From the NCBI RefSeq assembly GCF_003605125.1, contig NZ_QPQT01000005.1:62001-126000 (forward strand): DNA of 64,000 bases, read 5' to 3'. A program made the position numbers and the translations under genes. Below the pieces are notes generated by a model. It saw only the letters and a list, made by a program, of their open reading frames with translations. It ran no database searches and was not told the origin of the DNA. This DNA comes from Shewanella algidipiscicola. GTDB lineage: Bacteria > Pseudomonadota > Gammaproteobacteria > Enterobacterales > Shewanellaceae. Shown one piece after another: positions 1 to 10,806 of the stretch (position 1 is the first letter of the stretch; each line of letters begins with the position of its first letter).

Positions 1-217
1 CGTTACCGTTATAATCTGCCGCCATTTTGGGCGACAACAATACCGCCGATGCCGCTGTTCCGGCTAACTGCTGCTGATATTTAGGATTGGCTAAAAAAGA
101 GATCTCACCCTTTTGCGCTTTTTCGAGGGTGGCAACTCGGTTAATTTTAACCGTGTCGTCACCTTGTACCGCAGCATTTAAGTAAACAGCGATCTCTTTT
201 AATGTATAGCTTTTCAT
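1..217 (-). CDS. lpxD: LpxD, UDP-3-O-acylglucosamine N-acyltransferase (N-terminal fragment)
   Basis: Only the first about 72 codons are inside the window; the rest runs off the left edge. The reading frame from the ATG at 217 begins MKSYTLKEIA and continues through LEKAQKGEISFLANPKY, which matches the N-terminal uridine-binding domain of LpxD. The enzyme adds the third acyl chain (3-hydroxyacyl from ACP) to UDP-glucosamine during lipid A synthesis in the cytoplasm. Its place directly after skp and bamA, on the same strand and 6 bp from skp, is the conserved gammaproteobacterial order and supports the call. The hexapeptide-repeat domain with the catalytic His cannot be seen here. Confidence 0.93.
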   Translation of the reverse strand, partial: MKSYTLKEIAVYLNAAVQGDDTVKINRVATLEKAQKGEISFLANPKYQQQLAGTAASAVLLSPKMAADYNGN

Positions 218-223
218 TAATCG

Positions 224-727
224 TTAGCCTTTGCTCAACGCTTCAACAACTTTACTGCTGATATCTGAAGTGGGCTTAACATAGATAGCAGCACCACGCT
301 GCAGTACAACATCATATTGCTCTTTTTCCGCAATGGCGGTGATCGCTTTTTGTACTTCCACTAACAGTTTATTTTGCTCTTCACCGTTACGACGACGCAT
401 GTCTTCATCTAAAGCTTTACCTTTTAGTTGTAGCTCGGCTTTGAGTGATTCCATCTTGCGCAACATATCGGTTTTTTGGCTCTCGCTCATTAACGCGGCA
501 TCACGCTGCTGCTTCTCAAGCATGCCACGCAACTCGTCTTGCATCTTTTGCACATTAGCCACACGATCGCCAAATTCCGTTTTGAGTGTTTTACTCACGG
601 CTTCGCGCTGCGGTAACTGCTCAAAGACCGCTTGCATATCTACCACGGCAATTTTCTCTGCTTGTGCAGCAATTGGTGCACCTAACAGAACCAAAACCAT
701 CATTGCGCGATTAAACATCTTATTCAA
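224..727 (-). CDS. skp: Skp/OmpH, periplasmic outer-membrane-protein chaperone
   Basis: A 167-residue protein with a cleavable signal peptide (hydrophobic residues 8-20, likely cut after AQA) and mature start EKIAVVDM, followed by a long charged, heptad-rich helical stretch (about residues 50-130) that forms the tentacle-like coiled coils of Skp. Skp binds unfolded beta-barrel proteins in the periplasm and keeps them soluble for the BAM complex. It lies 59 bp downstream of bamA and 6 bp upstream of lpxD in one operon. The start is probably a TTG at 727: an AGGAG sequence sits about 6 bases before it, whereas the first ATG (718) is about 15 bases away. The mature product is the same either way. 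Confidence 0.93.
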   Translation of the reverse strand: MNKMFNRAMMVLVLLGAPIAAQAEKIAVVDMQAVFEQLPQREAVSKTLKTEFGDRVANVQKMQDELRGMLEKQQRDAALMSESQKTDMLRKMESLKAELQLKGKALDEDMRRRNGEEQNKLLVEVQKAITAIAEKEQYDVVLQRGAAIYVKPTSDISSKVVEALSKG

Positions 728-786
728 AATAAACTCCTTGTTGTCAGCAAAACTTGCCGATTATTTTTATTTAAATTAGTTCTAAC

Positions 787-3270
787 TTAGAAAGTTTTAC
801 CAATGTTGAACGAGAAAATCTCAGTTTCATCATCTTCATATTCTGTGATTGGCCACGCAAGGCTAAATACCATTGGCCCCATTGGCGACAACCACTGAAC
901 ACTCATACCCGCTGACGCACGAATGCGAGAAGGATCTGAGTAATCTGCCAGCTCGGTAAACTCTTCAGCTGGCAAGCCGCGATATGAATCATAATCAAAT
1001 TCAGTATCCCAGACGTTACCTGCATCGACAAAGAAGCTAGTGCGCACAGAGTTAGTATAGGCTTCGTCCAAGAAAGGCGTCGGCACAATAAGCTCAACAC
1101 TGGCAGTCGCGATGGCATTACCACCAATAGAGCGACCTTGGCTCACTTCGATGCGATTTGGATCGCCAGGCAAGGTACAACCATCACCTGATGGATCTGG
1201 TGAACACGGCTCACTGCCACGATACAAGTAGAATGAACGTGGGCCAACAGAGTTCGACTTAAAGCCACGTAGTGAGCTGCTACCACCAGAGTAGTAGTTT
1301 TCCCAGAACGGTAAAATCTGATCGTTATCACCAAACTGGCCATACCCATTACCGTAGCCTACACGCGCCTTAGTTAATAACACGAAGCTATGGCTACGGT
1401 TAAAAGGCCAGTAGAAGCTGGTGTCAAAGTCGGTTTTAAAGTATTGCAGATCCGAGCCTGGAACCGTCATCTTACCGCTTAAGCGCTGCGATGAACCATC
1501 TGTTGGGAAGGTGCCGCGGTTCAACGTACTGCGATACCAGCCAAGATTTAACTCGAAGTTATTGAATGACAGGTCAGCATTTGGGTCATCTTGGTCACGA
1601 TAGATATTGTAGAATCGCAGCGCCTGTTCATAGGCTGAGATCTCTGAAATACTGTTATGACGGAAACCAATACCACCGTTAATACGATTATATTCGTTGA
1701 TTGGGAAGCCCGAGTTCAGGGCGACACCGTAAGAGCTGTTTTTATAACGCTCAAGGTTAGCCTCTTGCGCATCAAACTCGTTCCAGAAGATGCTACCACC
1801 TAAGCTCACGCCATCCTTGGTAAAATAGGGATCGGTATAAGATAAATTTATATTCTTAGAATATTTGTTGGTATTTAAGTTAATTCCAGCCTGATTACCA
1901 GTACCGAGGAAGTTACTTTGCTGAACACCAAACTGCAAGCTGATGCCTGACTCTGTACCATAACCCACGCCCGCGTTAAATGAGCCAGAAGGCTGCTCTT
2001 TAACATTGAAGGCGACATCAACCAAATCATCGGTACCAGGTACTTGAACCGTTTGAGTATCCACAGTTTCGAAATAACCTAGACGATTAAGGCGTGCTTT
2101 AGATTGTTCTACTTGTGCGGCATTTAACCATGCCCCTTCCATCTGGCGTAATTCACGGCGCAGTACTTCATCTTTAGTGACTTGGTTACCCGTGAAGTTA
2201 ATATTACGCACATAAACCCGTTTACCCGGCTTAATATTGACATTGAGAGTCACCTCTTTGGTGTCATCATTAATTTCAGGGTAGGTTTTTACTTCAGGAT
2301 AGGCATAACCAAAACGACCAAGATATTTACCATACATCTCTTCGGTAAAGGTCACATCACCACCATTGTAGGTATCACCCACTTTGATTGGCAAAATGGC
2401 CTCCATCACAGCTTCACGGCCCATAAGGTCACCGGTGAGATTGACCTCTTTCACTTTGTACTGCTCACCTTCATCGACGTTAATCGTGATGTACAGTCCT
2501 TTGCGATCTGGGGTCATCGCAACCTGAGTCGAGGTCACATCGAAGCGAATATACCCCCGGTTATGGTAGAAGGTTTTGATGGTTTCAAGGTCGGCTTGCA
2601 ATTTTTGCTTTTGGTAGCGGCGCTCACCAAACAAGTCCCACCAAGCCACATAATCTTTTAATTCCAGCATGCCGATTAGTTCGGCGTCACTAAACACTGT
2701 GTTACCCACTACGTTTATCTGGCGGATTTCAGCAGCTAACCCTTCGGTAAACTTAAACTTAAGTTCGACACGGTTACGCGGTAAGTTGATCACCTGCGCT
2801 TCGACTTTAGCGCCGTATTTACCCACGCCGTAATAAAAGTCTTGCAGGCTTTTTTCAATCCCGCTGAGCATGGTGCGGTCTAATGACTCACCGACTTTAA
2901 CGTCGCTGCCATCGAGACTCTCTTGCAGTTGCTCATCTTTAATGTCTTTGTTGCCTTCGAAAGTCACGGCGCTAATGGTCGGACGTTCTTTGACCGTCAC
3001 CACAAGAACATTGCCATCGCGACCGACTTCAATATGTTCGAAGTTGGTCGACGCGTATAAGCTTTTAATCGCTTGCTGCAGACGCGTTTCATCGACGGTA
3101 TCACCCACCTTAATGGGGATATTGAGTAGTGCAGCACCTAGTGCAACACGTTGTAAACCTTGTACTTGGATGTCTGTAACTTCAAAAGGCTGGAATGTTT
3201 CGGCCCAACCGTTCCCTGATAAAGACGCACCGACTAATAACATCGAGGCAAAAATTTTATTCAATCTCAT
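787..3270 (-). CDS. bamA: BamA, outer membrane protein assembly factor
   Basis: An 827-residue protein, close to the usual 800-810. A signal peptide (cut near WA/ETFQPF) is followed by five POTRA domains (about residues 25-425, starting VTDIQVQGLQRV) and a C-terminal Omp85 beta-barrel (about 430-827) ending in the terminal aromatic signature NIGKTF. The barrel carries the loop-6 region motif around GSSSLRGFKSNSVGPR (VRGF-type). BamA is the essential core of the BAM complex that folds outer membrane proteins. The neighbours rseP upstream and skp-lpxD downstream are the canonical envelope operon, so regulation by sigma-E is likely by analogy, but I did not identify a promoter in the 31-bp gap to rseP. 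Confidence 0.97.
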   Translation of the reverse strand: MRLNKIFASMLLVGASLSGNGWAETFQPFEVTDIQVQGLQRVALGAALLNIPIKVGDTVDETRLQQAIKSLYASTNFEHIEVGRDGNVLVVTVKERPTISAVTFEGNKDIKDEQLQESLDGSDVKVGESLDRTMLSGIEKSLQDFYYGVGKYGAKVEAQVINLPRNRVELKFKFTEGLAAEIRQINVVGNTVFSDAELIGMLELKDYVAWWDLFGERRYQKQKLQADLETIKTFYHNRGYIRFDVTSTQVAMTPDRKGLYITINVDEGEQYKVKEVNLTGDLMGREAVMEAILPIKVGDTYNGGDVTFTEEMYGKYLGRFGYAYPEVKTYPEINDDTKEVTLNVNIKPGKRVYVRNINFTGNQVTKDEVLRRELRQMEGAWLNAAQVEQSKARLNRLGYFETVDTQTVQVPGTDDLVDVAFNVKEQPSGSFNAGVGYGTESGISLQFGVQQSNFLGTGNQAGINLNTNKYSKNINLSYTDPYFTKDGVSLGGSIFWNEFDAQEANLERYKNSSYGVALNSGFPINEYNRINGGIGFRHNSISEISAYEQALRFYNIYRDQDDPNADLSFNNFELNLGWYRSTLNRGTFPTDGSSQRLSGKMTVPGSDLQYFKTDFDTSFYWPFNRSHSFVLLTKARVGYGNGYGQFGDNDQILPFWENYYSGGSSSLRGFKSNSVGPRSFYLYRGSEPCSPDPSGDGCTLPGDPNRIEVSQGRSIGGNAIATASVELIVPTPFLDEAYTNSVRTSFFVDAGNVWDTEFDYDSYRGLPAEEFTELADYSDPSRIRASAGMSVQWLSPMGPMVFSLAWPITEYEDDETEIFSFNIGKTF

Positions 3271-3301
3271 AGAGCACTTCTAATTATGTGTGTGTCCTTG
3301 C

Positions 3302-4663
3302 TCAGAGTCGGGAAAAATCGTTGAAAAGGGCGATACTCATCAACATTAGCAGCATAGCTGCCCCAAATCTGAATCCAATTTCCTGTACCTTCTCTGGTAC
3401 AGGCCTGCCTGTGATCACTTCGATGAAGTAATATAACAGATGCCCACCATCCAGCACGGGTAAAGGCAATAAGTTAATAATGCCTAAATTGACGCTGATT
3501 AATGCTAGGAATCCTAAAAAGTAAACTAAGCCATAAGTGGCACTACTTCCCGCACCTTGTGCGATTGAAATAGGCCCACTCAGGTTTTTCACCGACACAT
3601 CGCCAGTAAATAATTTGCCAATCATCTTAATGCTGACTGACACAAGTTGCCACGTTTTATCCGCCGCAACCACAAAAGATTCACCTAAACCATATTCTAA
3701 CTGTAAACGCATCTCTTCTGGCCATGGTGCTTGAGTGGGTGCAACACCTATCACCCCCTCTATTTGACCATTCTCACCAGTGCGTGATTTTGGCGTCACG
3801 GCAAGCTGAAGTGGTTTACCATCACGTTGCACGATTATCTTGACTGTCTTACCCGCTGCCGCTTTTATTTGTTCGACAAACCCATCCCACTGGCTATAGC
3901 GCTGGCCATCGATAGCAACCAAGATATCACCGACCCTCAGCCCCGCGGCATAAGCCGCACCATCTTCGCTAACAAAGGCCAAGGTTGGGCTCACTTCTGG
4001 GCGATAAATGCCTAACCCCAACGAGGTGATTGGCGATTGTTTTTCTGGGTCAAATTGCCACTGACGGGTGTCGAGACGATAAGTACGCTCTTGGCCCATC
4101 AAGCCTGATAGTGGCGCCAAGGTGATATCGATATTATCATCACCAATATGCCCAACCAAGGCATAAGTCACCTCCTCCCAGTTACGGACAGCTTGATCGC
4201 CAACGGCAATCACTTGCTGCGGTTGTTTAACCTCAATCACTGCGGCAGGCGTATTAGGCTGGGTGGTTTCAATCACTGGTTTTAATGACGGCACACCAAT
4301 GAGGTACATGATGTACAACGCAAATATGGCAAAGATAAAGTTAGCCATCGGACCTGCGCCAACAATGGCAATGCGCTGCCAGACTGACTTACGATTAAAG
4401 GCTTGAGATTTTAATGCTTCTGGCACATCGTCAACACGCTCATCAAGCATTTTCACGTAACCACCAAGGGGGATCATCGCGACCACATACTCAGTGCCAT
4501 CGGCCCCTACTTTACGCCAAATCGCTTTTCCAAAACCGATAGAGAAGCGTTCCACTTTAACGCCGCAGCGACGTGCAACCCAAAAGTGGCCATATTCATG
4601 GGCCGTGATTAATATGCCTAAAGCAATAATAAAGGAACCTAGGTTCCATAAAAAATCTAGCAT
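3302..4663 (-). CDS. rseP: RseP, site-2 membrane metalloprotease
   Basis: A 453-residue polytopic membrane protein. The zinc-binding HEYGH motif is in the first transmembrane segment (residues 23-27), two PDZ domains lie in the periplasmic middle part (about 115-300, with a LGLG/AYAAGLRVGD region), and the second metal ligand motif LPVLDGGH is near residue 400. RseP performs the second, intramembrane cut of anti-sigma factor RseA, freeing sigma-E, and clears signal peptide remnants. It sits 12 bp from dxr and 31 bp from bamA, the order found in most Gammaproteobacteria. All catalytic residues are visible and the length is normal. Confidence 0.96.
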   Translation of the reverse strand: MLDFLWNLGSFIIALGILITAHEYGHFWVARRCGVKVERFSIGFGKAIWRKVGADGTEYVVAMIPLGGYVKMLDERVDDVPEALKSQAFNRKSVWQRIAIVGAGPMANFIFAIFALYIMYLIGVPSLKPVIETTQPNTPAAVIEVKQPQQVIAVGDQAVRNWEEVTYALVGHIGDDNIDITLAPLSGLMGQERTYRLDTRQWQFDPEKQSPITSLGLGIYRPEVSPTLAFVSEDGAAYAAGLRVGDILVAIDGQRYSQWDGFVEQIKAAAGKTVKIIVQRDGKPLQLAVTPKSRTGENGQIEGVIGVAPTQAPWPEEMRLQLEYGLGESFVVAADKTWQLVSVSIKMIGKLFTGDVSVKNLSGPISIAQGAGSSATYGLVYFLGFLALISVNLGIINLLPLPVLDGGHLLYYFIEVITGRPVPEKVQEIGFRFGAAMLLMLMSIALFNDFSRL

Positions 4664-4675
4664 TGAGCTCCTTCT

Positions 4676-5869
4676 TTACTGCTGCACACGTTTAACATGT
4701 TCAGCAGCCACTCGGCGAGTTTGATAATCTAACGCCAAAATATCTTCAATCGTATTTAAATTTTGCTTCGCCACCTTGGTTAAGCAAAATTCATTGATAT
4801 GAGCAATATCGGTAAACCTAATGTTGCCCGCCAGAAACGCGTCGACCGATATCTCATTGGCAGCGTTAAGCACAGTGGTGGCTTCTTGTCCTTGCTCGCA
4901 GGCATCAATGGCTAATGCTAAGCAAGGGAACCGGTTAAAATCGGGTTCAAGAAAGCTTAACTGTCCGACTTTGAAAAAATCTAAAGGTTCAACTCCGGCT
5001 GAAATTCTTTGTGGGTAGGCCATACAATGTGCAATAGGCGTGCGCATATCGGGGTTACCCATCTGTGCCAGTACCGAGCCATCTTTATATTGCACCATAG
5101 AGTGAATGACACTTTGGGGATGTACCACAACTTTGAGCTGCTCTTTACTGGCATTAAACAACCAACGCGCCTCTATATATTCCAGCCCTTTATTCATCAT
5201 GCTAGCCGAATCGACAGAGATTTTACGTCCCATCGACCAGTTGGGATGTTTACAAGCTTGATCTGGCGTCATGTGCTGCAAAGAAGCGAGCTCGGCATTA
5301 AGGAACGGGCCACCCGAACCGGTTAGCAAAATATGTGATATACCAGCATCGGCCAGTTGGCATACGCCGATTTGCTGCTGCACCTCAAAGGGTAAACATT
5401 GAAAAATCGCATTATGCTCACTGTCTACTGGCAGCACTTGTGCACCGGAGGTTTGCATCTGATCGATAAACAAACGCCCGGACATCACCAATGATTCTTT
5501 ATTGGCCAGCAACACTCGTTTACCCGCTTTAACCGCCGCTAAGGTTGAAGGCAACCCTGCCGCGCCCACAATCGCCGCCATCACGGTATCGACCTCACTT
5601 GCGGCAACTAAATCGAGCAGTTCATCTTCACCGCTGGAGACTCTGGTGCGCAGTGACGCGGGCAGTTTTTCGGCTAAGGTTTTTGCGGCATCGGCATCGA
5701 CCATGTGCGCCACGTAAGGCTCATGGATGATGCATAACGCTAGCATCTTGTCGACGCTACGATTTGCCACTAGGGCATGAACCTCATAATCAGCCGGATT
5801 ACGCTCAATCACACTGAGCGTGCTAGCACCAATTGAGCCCGTGGCCCCAAGAATCACCATTTTTTGCAT
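4676..5869 (-). CDS. dxr: Dxr/IspC, 1-deoxy-D-xylulose 5-phosphate reductoisomerase
   Basis: This cytoplasmic enzyme converts DXP to 2-C-methyl-D-erythritol 4-phosphate with NADPH, the committed step of the MEP isoprenoid pathway. The NADPH-binding motif ILGATGSIG is at the N-terminus, [10 protein letters not shown] and the metal/substrate region [11 protein letters not shown] are in the middle, and the [10 protein letters not shown] segment follows. The ATG at 5869 (MQKMVIL) is preferred; the frame is also open to a TTG at 5881. The selected start lies 2 bp beyond the cdsA stop codon, so the two genes are probably translationally coupled. Isoprenoid precursors made here feed uppS in the same operon. 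Confidence 0.96.
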   Translation of the reverse strand: MQKMVILGATGSIGASTLSVIERNPADYEVHALVANRSVDKMLALCIIHEPYVAHMVDADAAKTLAEKLPASLRTRVSSGEDELLDLVAASEVDTVMAAIVGAAGLPSTLAAVKAGKRVLLANKESLVMSGRLFIDQMQTSGAQVLPVDSEHNAIFQCLPFEVQQQIGVCQLADAGISHILLTGSGGPFLNAELASLQHMTPDQACKHPNWSMGRKISVDSASMMNKGLEYIEARWLFNASKEQLKVVVHPQSVIHSMVQYKDGSVLAQMGNPDMRTPIAHCMAYPQRISAGVEPLDFFKVGQLSFLEPDFNRFPCLALAIDACEQGQEATTVLNAANEISVDAFLAGNIRFTDIAHINEFCLTKVAKQNLNTIEDILALDYQTRRVAAEHVKRVQQ

Positions 5870-5871
5870 GG

Positions 5872-6729
5872 TTACATCCAAAATGCGATATAAATGAGTG
5901 TGAACACTGGCAGCGCAGCGGTGAGACTATCAATTCTGTCGAGCACCCCCCCGTGGCCTGGCAAGATAGTACCTGAGTCTTTGATATCCGCGACACGCTT
6001 AAACATACTTTCAGACAGATCGCCCACCGCAGACACTAAGGCAACAAACAAGGTGACCACAATCACCAAGCCTAATTCTTGTTCCGGTGACAGCAACATC
6101 ACAACTGCGACAACAAGCATAGTAGTCAGCAAGCCACCAATGAGGCCTTCGACCGTCTTGGCAGGACTGACATTAGGCATTAATTTATGTTTGCCTAAGG
6201 TTTTACCCGCAAAGTATGCGCCAGAATCGGTTGCCCAAACGGTCAGCATCACCAAGAACACTAAGCTGCCACCATAGTAAGGATCGGCCGGCGAACTTAA
6301 GGCCTTAAGCGCAACTAATGCAGTAAAACAGGGGATTAATGTTAACTGGCCAAACATCGACTTAAACATGTGGCTCTTAGCCCACAGGGTCGAACTTTTA
6401 GGATATGACAATATGAAGAGTAAAGAGATGGCCCACCAACATGCACCAATCACCATAATCGCCAGAAAGATGGGGTGCAAATGGCCTTTAAACCACACCT
6501 CATCACTAGGCACAAACAGATTAAGCGCCACCAATAAAATACCGATAGTCAGCGTGAAACTCCACTGGGTGATGTTACAGCGCTTATCGATAATTCGGCC
6601 CCACTCTTTAGCAGCGATTAAAAACACTGCCACCAGTGCCCATGAAAAATACTCCACAGGGAAAAAGAATATGGCCCCCATCACTAATGGGATTAACCAT
6701 ACTGCTGTTATTATTCTATGCTTTAGCAA
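5872..6729 (-). CDS. cdsA: CdsA, phosphatidate cytidylyltransferase
   Basis: A 285-residue integral membrane protein with about eight hydrophobic segments. The CDP-alcohol signature near the C-terminus (SxxKRxxxxKD...PGHGGxxDRxD) is visible as [28 protein letters not shown]. It makes CDP-diacylglycerol from phosphatidic acid and CTP, the branch point to all phospholipids. It lies 18 bp after uppS and abuts dxr. The length matches the family and nothing looks disturbed. Confidence 0.95.
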   Translation of the reverse strand: MLKHRIITAVWLIPLVMGAIFFFPVEYFSWALVAVFLIAAKEWGRIIDKRCNITQWSFTLTIGILLVALNLFVPSDEVWFKGHLHPIFLAIMVIGACWWAISLLFILSYPKSSTLWAKSHMFKSMFGQLTLIPCFTALVALKALSSPADPYYGGSLVFLVMLTVWATDSGAYFAGKTLGKHKLMPNVSPAKTVEGLIGGLLTTMLVVAVVMLLSPEQELGLVIVVTLFVALVSAVGDLSESMFKRVADIKDSGTILPGHGGVLDRIDSLTAALPVFTLIYIAFWM

Positions 6730-6747
6730 AACTTTCCCTCTTATAAT

Positions 6748-7542
6748 TTATTGCTCAGCCTGTAGCGTCTCAATTTGCGTGCCCGTTAATCCAAAACGGC
6801 GCTGACGCGAAGCAAATACCGCGACGGCTTCTTTAAAGGCTTGCTCGTCAAAGTCGGGCCAAAGCACCTCAGTAAAGACTAACTCTGCATAAGCTGCCTG
6901 CCAGAGTACAAAGTTACTAATGCGAAAATCTCCACCCGTGCGGATCATTAAATCAACTTCCGGCTGATTTTGCATGCATAAATGCTGACTTAACGCCTCT
7001 TCAGTGAACTGACTGCTGCTCATTTCGCCAGATTCAACCTTTTGGGCTAAGGTTTGGGCCGCTTGCATGATGTCCCAACGACCACCGTAGTTGGCGGCGA
7101 CGTTTAAGATTAAACCGTCATTATCGGCAGTTTGTGCCATTGCCGAAGCAATTTGCTTTTGCAACCGAGGAGAAAAACGACTGATATCGCCAATGATATT
7201 AAGGCGCACACCATTGTTATGAAGTCGCTTTAACTCCCGTTGTAACACGGTAAAAAACAGTTCCATCAACAAACTAACTTCTTTGTCGGGCCGACGCCAA
7301 TTCTCACTGGAAAATGCAAACAAGGTCAATGAACCGACGCCCATTTCACGTGCGGTACTCACCGCTCGACGGACGGCCTTTACCCCAGCTTTATGCCCAA
7401 TCACCCTCGGCTTACCTTGGGCTTGCGCCCAACGCCCATTGCCATCCATGATAATAGCAACGTGCTTAGGTATAGACAGCTTAATCAGCTCAGCGAGTGT
7501 TTCATCAGCTAACTCTGAGCCAGATTGAGATTCGATCGACAT
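6748..7542 (-). CDS. uppS: UppS, undecaprenyl diphosphate synthase
   Basis: A 264-residue cis-prenyltransferase. The catalytic Asp motif MDGNGRWA is near residue 33, followed by GHKAG, the [11 protein letters not shown] motif and the C-terminal [14 protein letters not shown] signature, which contain the residues that bind farnesyl and isopentenyl diphosphates. UppS makes the C55 lipid carrier for peptidoglycan and O-antigen. It is placed between frr and cdsA, as usual. It has an N-terminal extension of about 15 residues compared with Escherichia coli UppS ([18 protein letters not shown]), which is not conserved in the family. Confidence 0.96.
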   Translation of the reverse strand: MSIESQSGSELADETLAELIKLSIPKHVAIIMDGNGRWAQAQGKPRVIGHKAGVKAVRRAVSTAREMGVGSLTLFAFSSENWRRPDKEVSLLMELFFTVLQRELKRLHNNGVRLNIIGDISRFSPRLQKQIASAMAQTADNDGLILNVAANYGGRWDIMQAAQTLAQKVESGEMSSSQFTEEALSQHLCMQNQPEVDLMIRTGGDFRISNFVLWQAAYAELVFTEVLWPDFDEQAFKEAVAVFASRQRRFGLTGTQIETLQAEQ

Positions 7543-7567
7543 CTATTACAACCCTTAAAAATAGCAA

Positions 7568-7596
7568 ACGCCGTGTAGTATACCCCTACACGGCGT
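7568..7596 (-). terminator. Hairpin terminator/attenuator between frr and uppS
   Basis: A perfect 11-bp inverted repeat (ACGCCGTGTAG at 7568-7578 and its complement at 7586-7596) with a 7-base loop, followed on the minus strand by a T-rich stretch (TTGCTATTTTT). It lies 28 bp after the frr stop and 26 bp before the uppS start, so it probably gives partial termination or marks an RNA end for frr. Confidence 0.55.
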
Positions 7597-7623
7597 GTTA
7601 ACTCTAGTGACTAAGGCAGCAGA

Positions 7624-8181
7624 TTAGACTTCCATCAACTCTGCTTCTTTTGCCGCCAAAATTTCATCGATCATTTTAATGTGCGCATCGGTAAACTTCT
7701 GAATTTCATCTTCGCTGCGACGTACATCATCTTCGGTACATTCTTTTTCTTTCTCTAATGCTTTCACATCTGAGTTGGCATCACGACGCACGTTACGGAC
7801 CGCAATACGACCGTTTTCAGCTTCAGCACGAACCACTTTAATCAGATCTTTACGACGCTCTTCAGTCAATGCTGGCAGCGGAATGCGGATAGTGGTACCG
7901 GCAGACATAGGGTTAAGCCCCAAATCTGAACTCATGATAGCCTTCTCTACCGCTGCTATCATAGTTGAGTCAAAAACGCTGACCGCTAGGGTTCTTGAAT
8001 CTTCAATCGATACGTTACCCACTTGCTTTAGCGGCGTTAGTGAACCGTAATAAGGTACCTTGATAGAATCAAGTAGGCTCGGATGTGCACGACCTGTACG
8101 CACTTTAGCCATTTGTGCTTTAGTCGCTTCAACACATTTACCCATGCGCAGTTTCGCATCTTCTTTGATTTCATTAATCAC
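7624..8181 (-). CDS. frr: Frr, ribosome recycling factor
   Basis: At 185 residues it has exactly the usual length of RRF. The sequence carries the family features: the [25 protein letters not shown] helix at the N-terminus, a central beta domain ([12 protein letters not shown]), and the [27 protein letters not shown] region near residue 130. RRF works with EF-G to split post-termination ribosomes. It follows pyrH by 48 bp, the conserved order pyrH-frr-uppS. Confidence 0.97.
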   Translation of the reverse strand: MINEIKEDAKLRMGKCVEATKAQMAKVRTGRAHPSLLDSIKVPYYGSLTPLKQVGNVSIEDSRTLAVSVFDSTMIAAVEKAIMSSDLGLNPMSAGTTIRIPLPALTEERRKDLIKVVRAEAENGRIAVRNVRRDANSDVKALEKEKECTEDDVRRSEDEIQKFTDAHIKMIDEILAAKEAELMEV

Positions 8182-8229
8182 GTTTAATATCCTTTTTGCT
8201 TACTAAATTTACGTTAGTATAAATCGTAT

Positions 8230-8976
8230 TTATTCGGCTGATTTTACGCGGCTACTTTTGATCATGGTGCCTTCATGGTCACCCATAATAACACGGCGCA
8301 GCGCACCAGGCTTATTCATATTGAACACTAAAATTGGCATGTCGTGATCTCTTGCCAGTGTAAATGCAGCAAGATCCATCACTTTTAATTCTTTGTCTAG
8401 TACTTCGTCGTAACCCATTTCGTCATATTTAACGGCTTCAGGGTTCTTCACTGGGTCATCAGAATAGACGCCATCGACTTTGGTACCCTTAAGCACGACT
8501 TCGGCTTCAATCTCAATACCGCGCAAACACGCTGCAGAGTCTGTGGTACAAAATGGATTACCGGTACCGGCCGCAAAAATCACTACTCGACCCGATTTAA
8601 GCAAGCTAATCGCTTCAGCCCAGTTATAATCGTCACACACACCTTTAAGCGGTATCGCTGACATCAGGCGCGCGTTTACATAAGCACGGTGCAATGCATC
8701 ACGCATTGCCAAGCCATTCATCACTGTGGCCAACATGCCCATGTGGTCACCAACGACACGGTTCATACCGGCTTGCGCTAGCCCTTCACCACGGAACAGG
8801 TTACCACCACCGATCACAACACCAACTTGAATACCAAGCTCAACCAACTCCTTAACCTCTTGTGCCATACGATCGAGTACTTTAGGGTCGATACCAAAGC
8901 CTTCTTCGCCCATCAGGGCTTCGCCACTCAGTTTAAGAAGAATACGTCGAAAAGCGGGTTTGGGGTTTGTGCTCAT
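8230..8976 (-). CDS. pyrH: PyrH, uridylate kinase
   Basis: A 248-residue member of the amino acid kinase fold. LKLSGEAL at the N-terminus binds the phosphates; GGGNLFRG and the region [13 protein letters not shown] are the nucleotide and UMP binding segments. It phosphorylates UMP to UDP, feeding pyrimidine nucleotide and UDP-sugar synthesis. It lies 133 bp downstream of tsf, from which it is separated by a strong hairpin terminator, and 48 bp upstream of frr, so pyrH-frr probably has its own promoter in the 8977-9060 gap. Confidence 0.96.
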   Translation of the reverse strand: MSTNPKPAFRRILLKLSGEALMGEEGFGIDPKVLDRMAQEVKELVELGIQVGVVIGGGNLFRGEGLAQAGMNRVVGDHMGMLATVMNGLAMRDALHRAYVNARLMSAIPLKGVCDDYNWAEAISLLKSGRVVIFAAGTGNPFCTTDSAACLRGIEIEAEVVLKGTKVDGVYSDDPVKNPEAVKYDEMGYDEVLDKELKVMDLAAFTLARDHDMPILVFNMNKPGALRRVIMGDHEGTMIKSSRVKSAE

Positions 8977-9061
8977 AGTTATTTGTCCTGATAAATGCTG
9001 GTGGGTATGTTACCAATTATATCGAAAAAAATGCAGGCTGTGACAATCTAATTGGCATAAT

Positions 9062-9088
9062 AAAACCGCAGCGATTGCTGCGGTTTTT
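9062..9088 (-). terminator. Rho-independent terminator after tsf
   Basis: Perfect 11-bp stem AAAACCGCAGC/GCTGCGGTTTT with a GATT loop and T-tracts on both sides (the A-rich left arm gives a T-run on the minus strand). It lies 22 bp downstream of the tsf stop codon and separates rpsB-tsf from pyrH-frr. Confidence 0.85.
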
Positions 9089-9109
9089 AGGGTATCAAAA
9101 AAGCGGCGA

Positions 9110-9958
9110 TTACGCCTTAGAAGCAGCGATTTGTGCAGCTACTTCAGCAGCAAAATCTTCTTCTTTCTTCGCGATACCTTCACCAACTTCTAAACGAATG
9201 AAGTTTGTCACAGTAGCGCCTTTCTCTTTAAGAATCTCACCAACCGTTTTCTTTGGTTCCATGATGAAAGCTTGACCAGTAAGAGATACTTCACCGGTGA
9301 ACTTCTTCATACGACCAGCAACCATCTTCTCAGCGATCTCTTGAGGCTTGCCTTCATTCATCGCGATTTCGATTTGGACGGCTCTTTCTTTCTCAACCAC
9401 ATCAGCTGGAACGTCTTCTGGGTGCACATACTCAGGCTTAGAAGCTGCTACGTGCATTGCGATGTGCTTAAGTGTTTCTTCGTCAGCTTCACCCGTTACA
9501 ACAACACCGATACGCTCACCGTGACGGTATGTAGCAACGTTAGTACCATCGATGTACTCAACGCGACGTACGTTGATGTTTTCACCGATTTTAGCCACTA
9601 GTGCAACACGCGTTTCTTCGAACTGTGCTTTTAGGTCTTCAACAGTTACTTTAGATGCAGCTGCAACGTCAAGTACTGCATTAGCGAATGCTAGGAAGTT
9701 ACCGTCTTTTGCAACGAAGTCAGTTTGACAGTTAACTTCTAAAAGTGCAGTGAAACCTTCGCCTTGCTTAATAAGGATAGTACCTTCAGCAGCGATGTTA
9801 CCCGCTTTCTTAGCAGCCTTAGCAGCACCGCTCTTACGCATGTTTTCAATCGCTAGCTCAATGTCACCATTGGTTTCAGTTAGCGCTTTTTTACAATCCA
9901 TCATGCCAGCGCCAGTGCGCTCACGTAGTTCTTTAACTTGGGCAGCAGTAATTGCCAT
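9110..9958 (-). CDS. tsf: Tsf, elongation factor Ts
   Basis: A 282-residue protein, normal for EF-Ts. The N-terminal UBA-like module reads [19 protein letters not shown], followed by the conserved core TDFVAKD (residues 80-86, which contact EF-Tu) and dimerisation subdomains. EF-Ts is the nucleotide exchange factor of EF-Tu. It is the second gene of the rpsB-tsf operon, 119 bp after rpsB, with a hairpin in between that may set the S2:EF-Ts ratio. Confidence 0.97.
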   Translation of the reverse strand: MAITAAQVKELRERTGAGMMDCKKALTETNGDIELAIENMRKSGAAKAAKKAGNIAAEGTILIKQGEGFTALLEVNCQTDFVAKDGNFLAFANAVLDVAAASKVTVEDLKAQFEETRVALVAKIGENINVRRVEYIDGTNVATYRHGERIGVVVTGEADEETLKHIAMHVAASKPEYVHPEDVPADVVEKERAVQIEIAMNEGKPQEIAEKMVAGRMKKFTGEVSLTGQAFIMEPKKTVGEILKEKGATVTNFIRLEVGEGIAKKEEDFAAEVAAQIAASKA

Positions 9959-10001
9959 TGTTAAATCCTCTATAGGTAAATCTACAAATCAAATGATATA
10001 A

Positions 10002-10026
10002 AACAGGGGCCTTAGGGGCCCCTGTT
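10002..10026 (-). terminator. Intercistronic hairpin between rpsB and tsf
   Basis: Perfect 10-bp stem AACAGGGGCC/GGCCCCTGTT with a 5-base loop, followed on the minus strand by TTTTATAT. It is a GC-rich, terminator-like structure inside the rpsB-tsf operon, so an attenuator or partial terminator is the most likely role. Confidence 0.65.
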
Positions 10027-10077
10027 CACCAATCATATATCTTGGTTAATAAGGGCGATGAAATTCATCTCGCCTTA

Positions 10078-10806
10078 TTATTCAGCTTCTACGAAACCGT
10101 CTTGTTCAGCTTGAACCGCTAGGTCTTGACCGCGACCAGCTTTAGCAGCTGCAGCAACTGACTCAGTGTACAGACGGATAGAACGCATAGCATCATCGTT
10201 ACCAGGAACGATGTAGGTGATGCCGTCCGGTGAAGAGTTAGTATCTACAACAGCAACAACTGGGATACCTAGGTTGTTAGCTTCTTTAATTGCGATGTGC
10301 TCATGGTCAGCACCGATAACGAAGATAACGTCAGGTAGACCGCCCATGTTCTTGATACCACCAAGAGACTTTTCTAGTTTCTCAAGCTCGCGAGTACGCA
10401 TTAGCGCCTCTTTCTTAGTTAGCTTGTCGAAAGTGCCATCGATTGACTGGCTTTCTAGATCTTTTAGACGCTTGATTGATTGACGAACTGTTTTCCAGTT
10501 AGTCAACATACCACCTAACCAGCGGTTATCAACATAGTACTGATCACAAGAAATTGCTGCTTCTTTGATAGCTTCGCTTGCAGCGCGCTTAGTACCTACG
10601 AAAAGAACTTTCCCTTTCTTAGATGCTACGTTGCTGATGAACGCTAATGCTTCATTGAACATAGGCACAGTGTGCTCTAGGTTAATGATGTGGACACCAT
10701 TACGAGCACCGAAGATGAAAGGCTTCATCTTTGGATTCCAGTAACGAGTTTGGTGACCGAAGTGAACACCGGCTTGAAGCATGTCGCGCATTGAAACTGT
10801 AGTCAT
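10078..10806 (-). CDS. rpsB: RpsB, 30S ribosomal protein S2
   Basis: A 242-residue protein starting [27 protein letters not shown], the classical S2 signature 1, with the second signature [25 protein letters not shown] near residue 160. S2 joins the body of the small subunit late in assembly. It is the first gene of the operon with tsf. Upstream is a long leader with the conserved element used for S2 autoregulation. Confidence 0.98.
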   Translation of the reverse strand: MTTVSMRDMLQAGVHFGHQTRYWNPKMKPFIFGARNGVHIINLEHTVPMFNEALAFISNVASKKGKVLFVGTKRAASEAIKEAAISCDQYYVDNRWLGGMLTNWKTVRQSIKRLKDLESQSIDGTFDKLTKKEALMRTRELEKLEKSLGGIKNMGGLPDVIFVIGADHEHIAIKEANNLGIPVVAVVDTNSSPDGITYIVPGNDDAMRSIRLYTESVAAAAKAGRGQDLAVQAEQDGFVEAE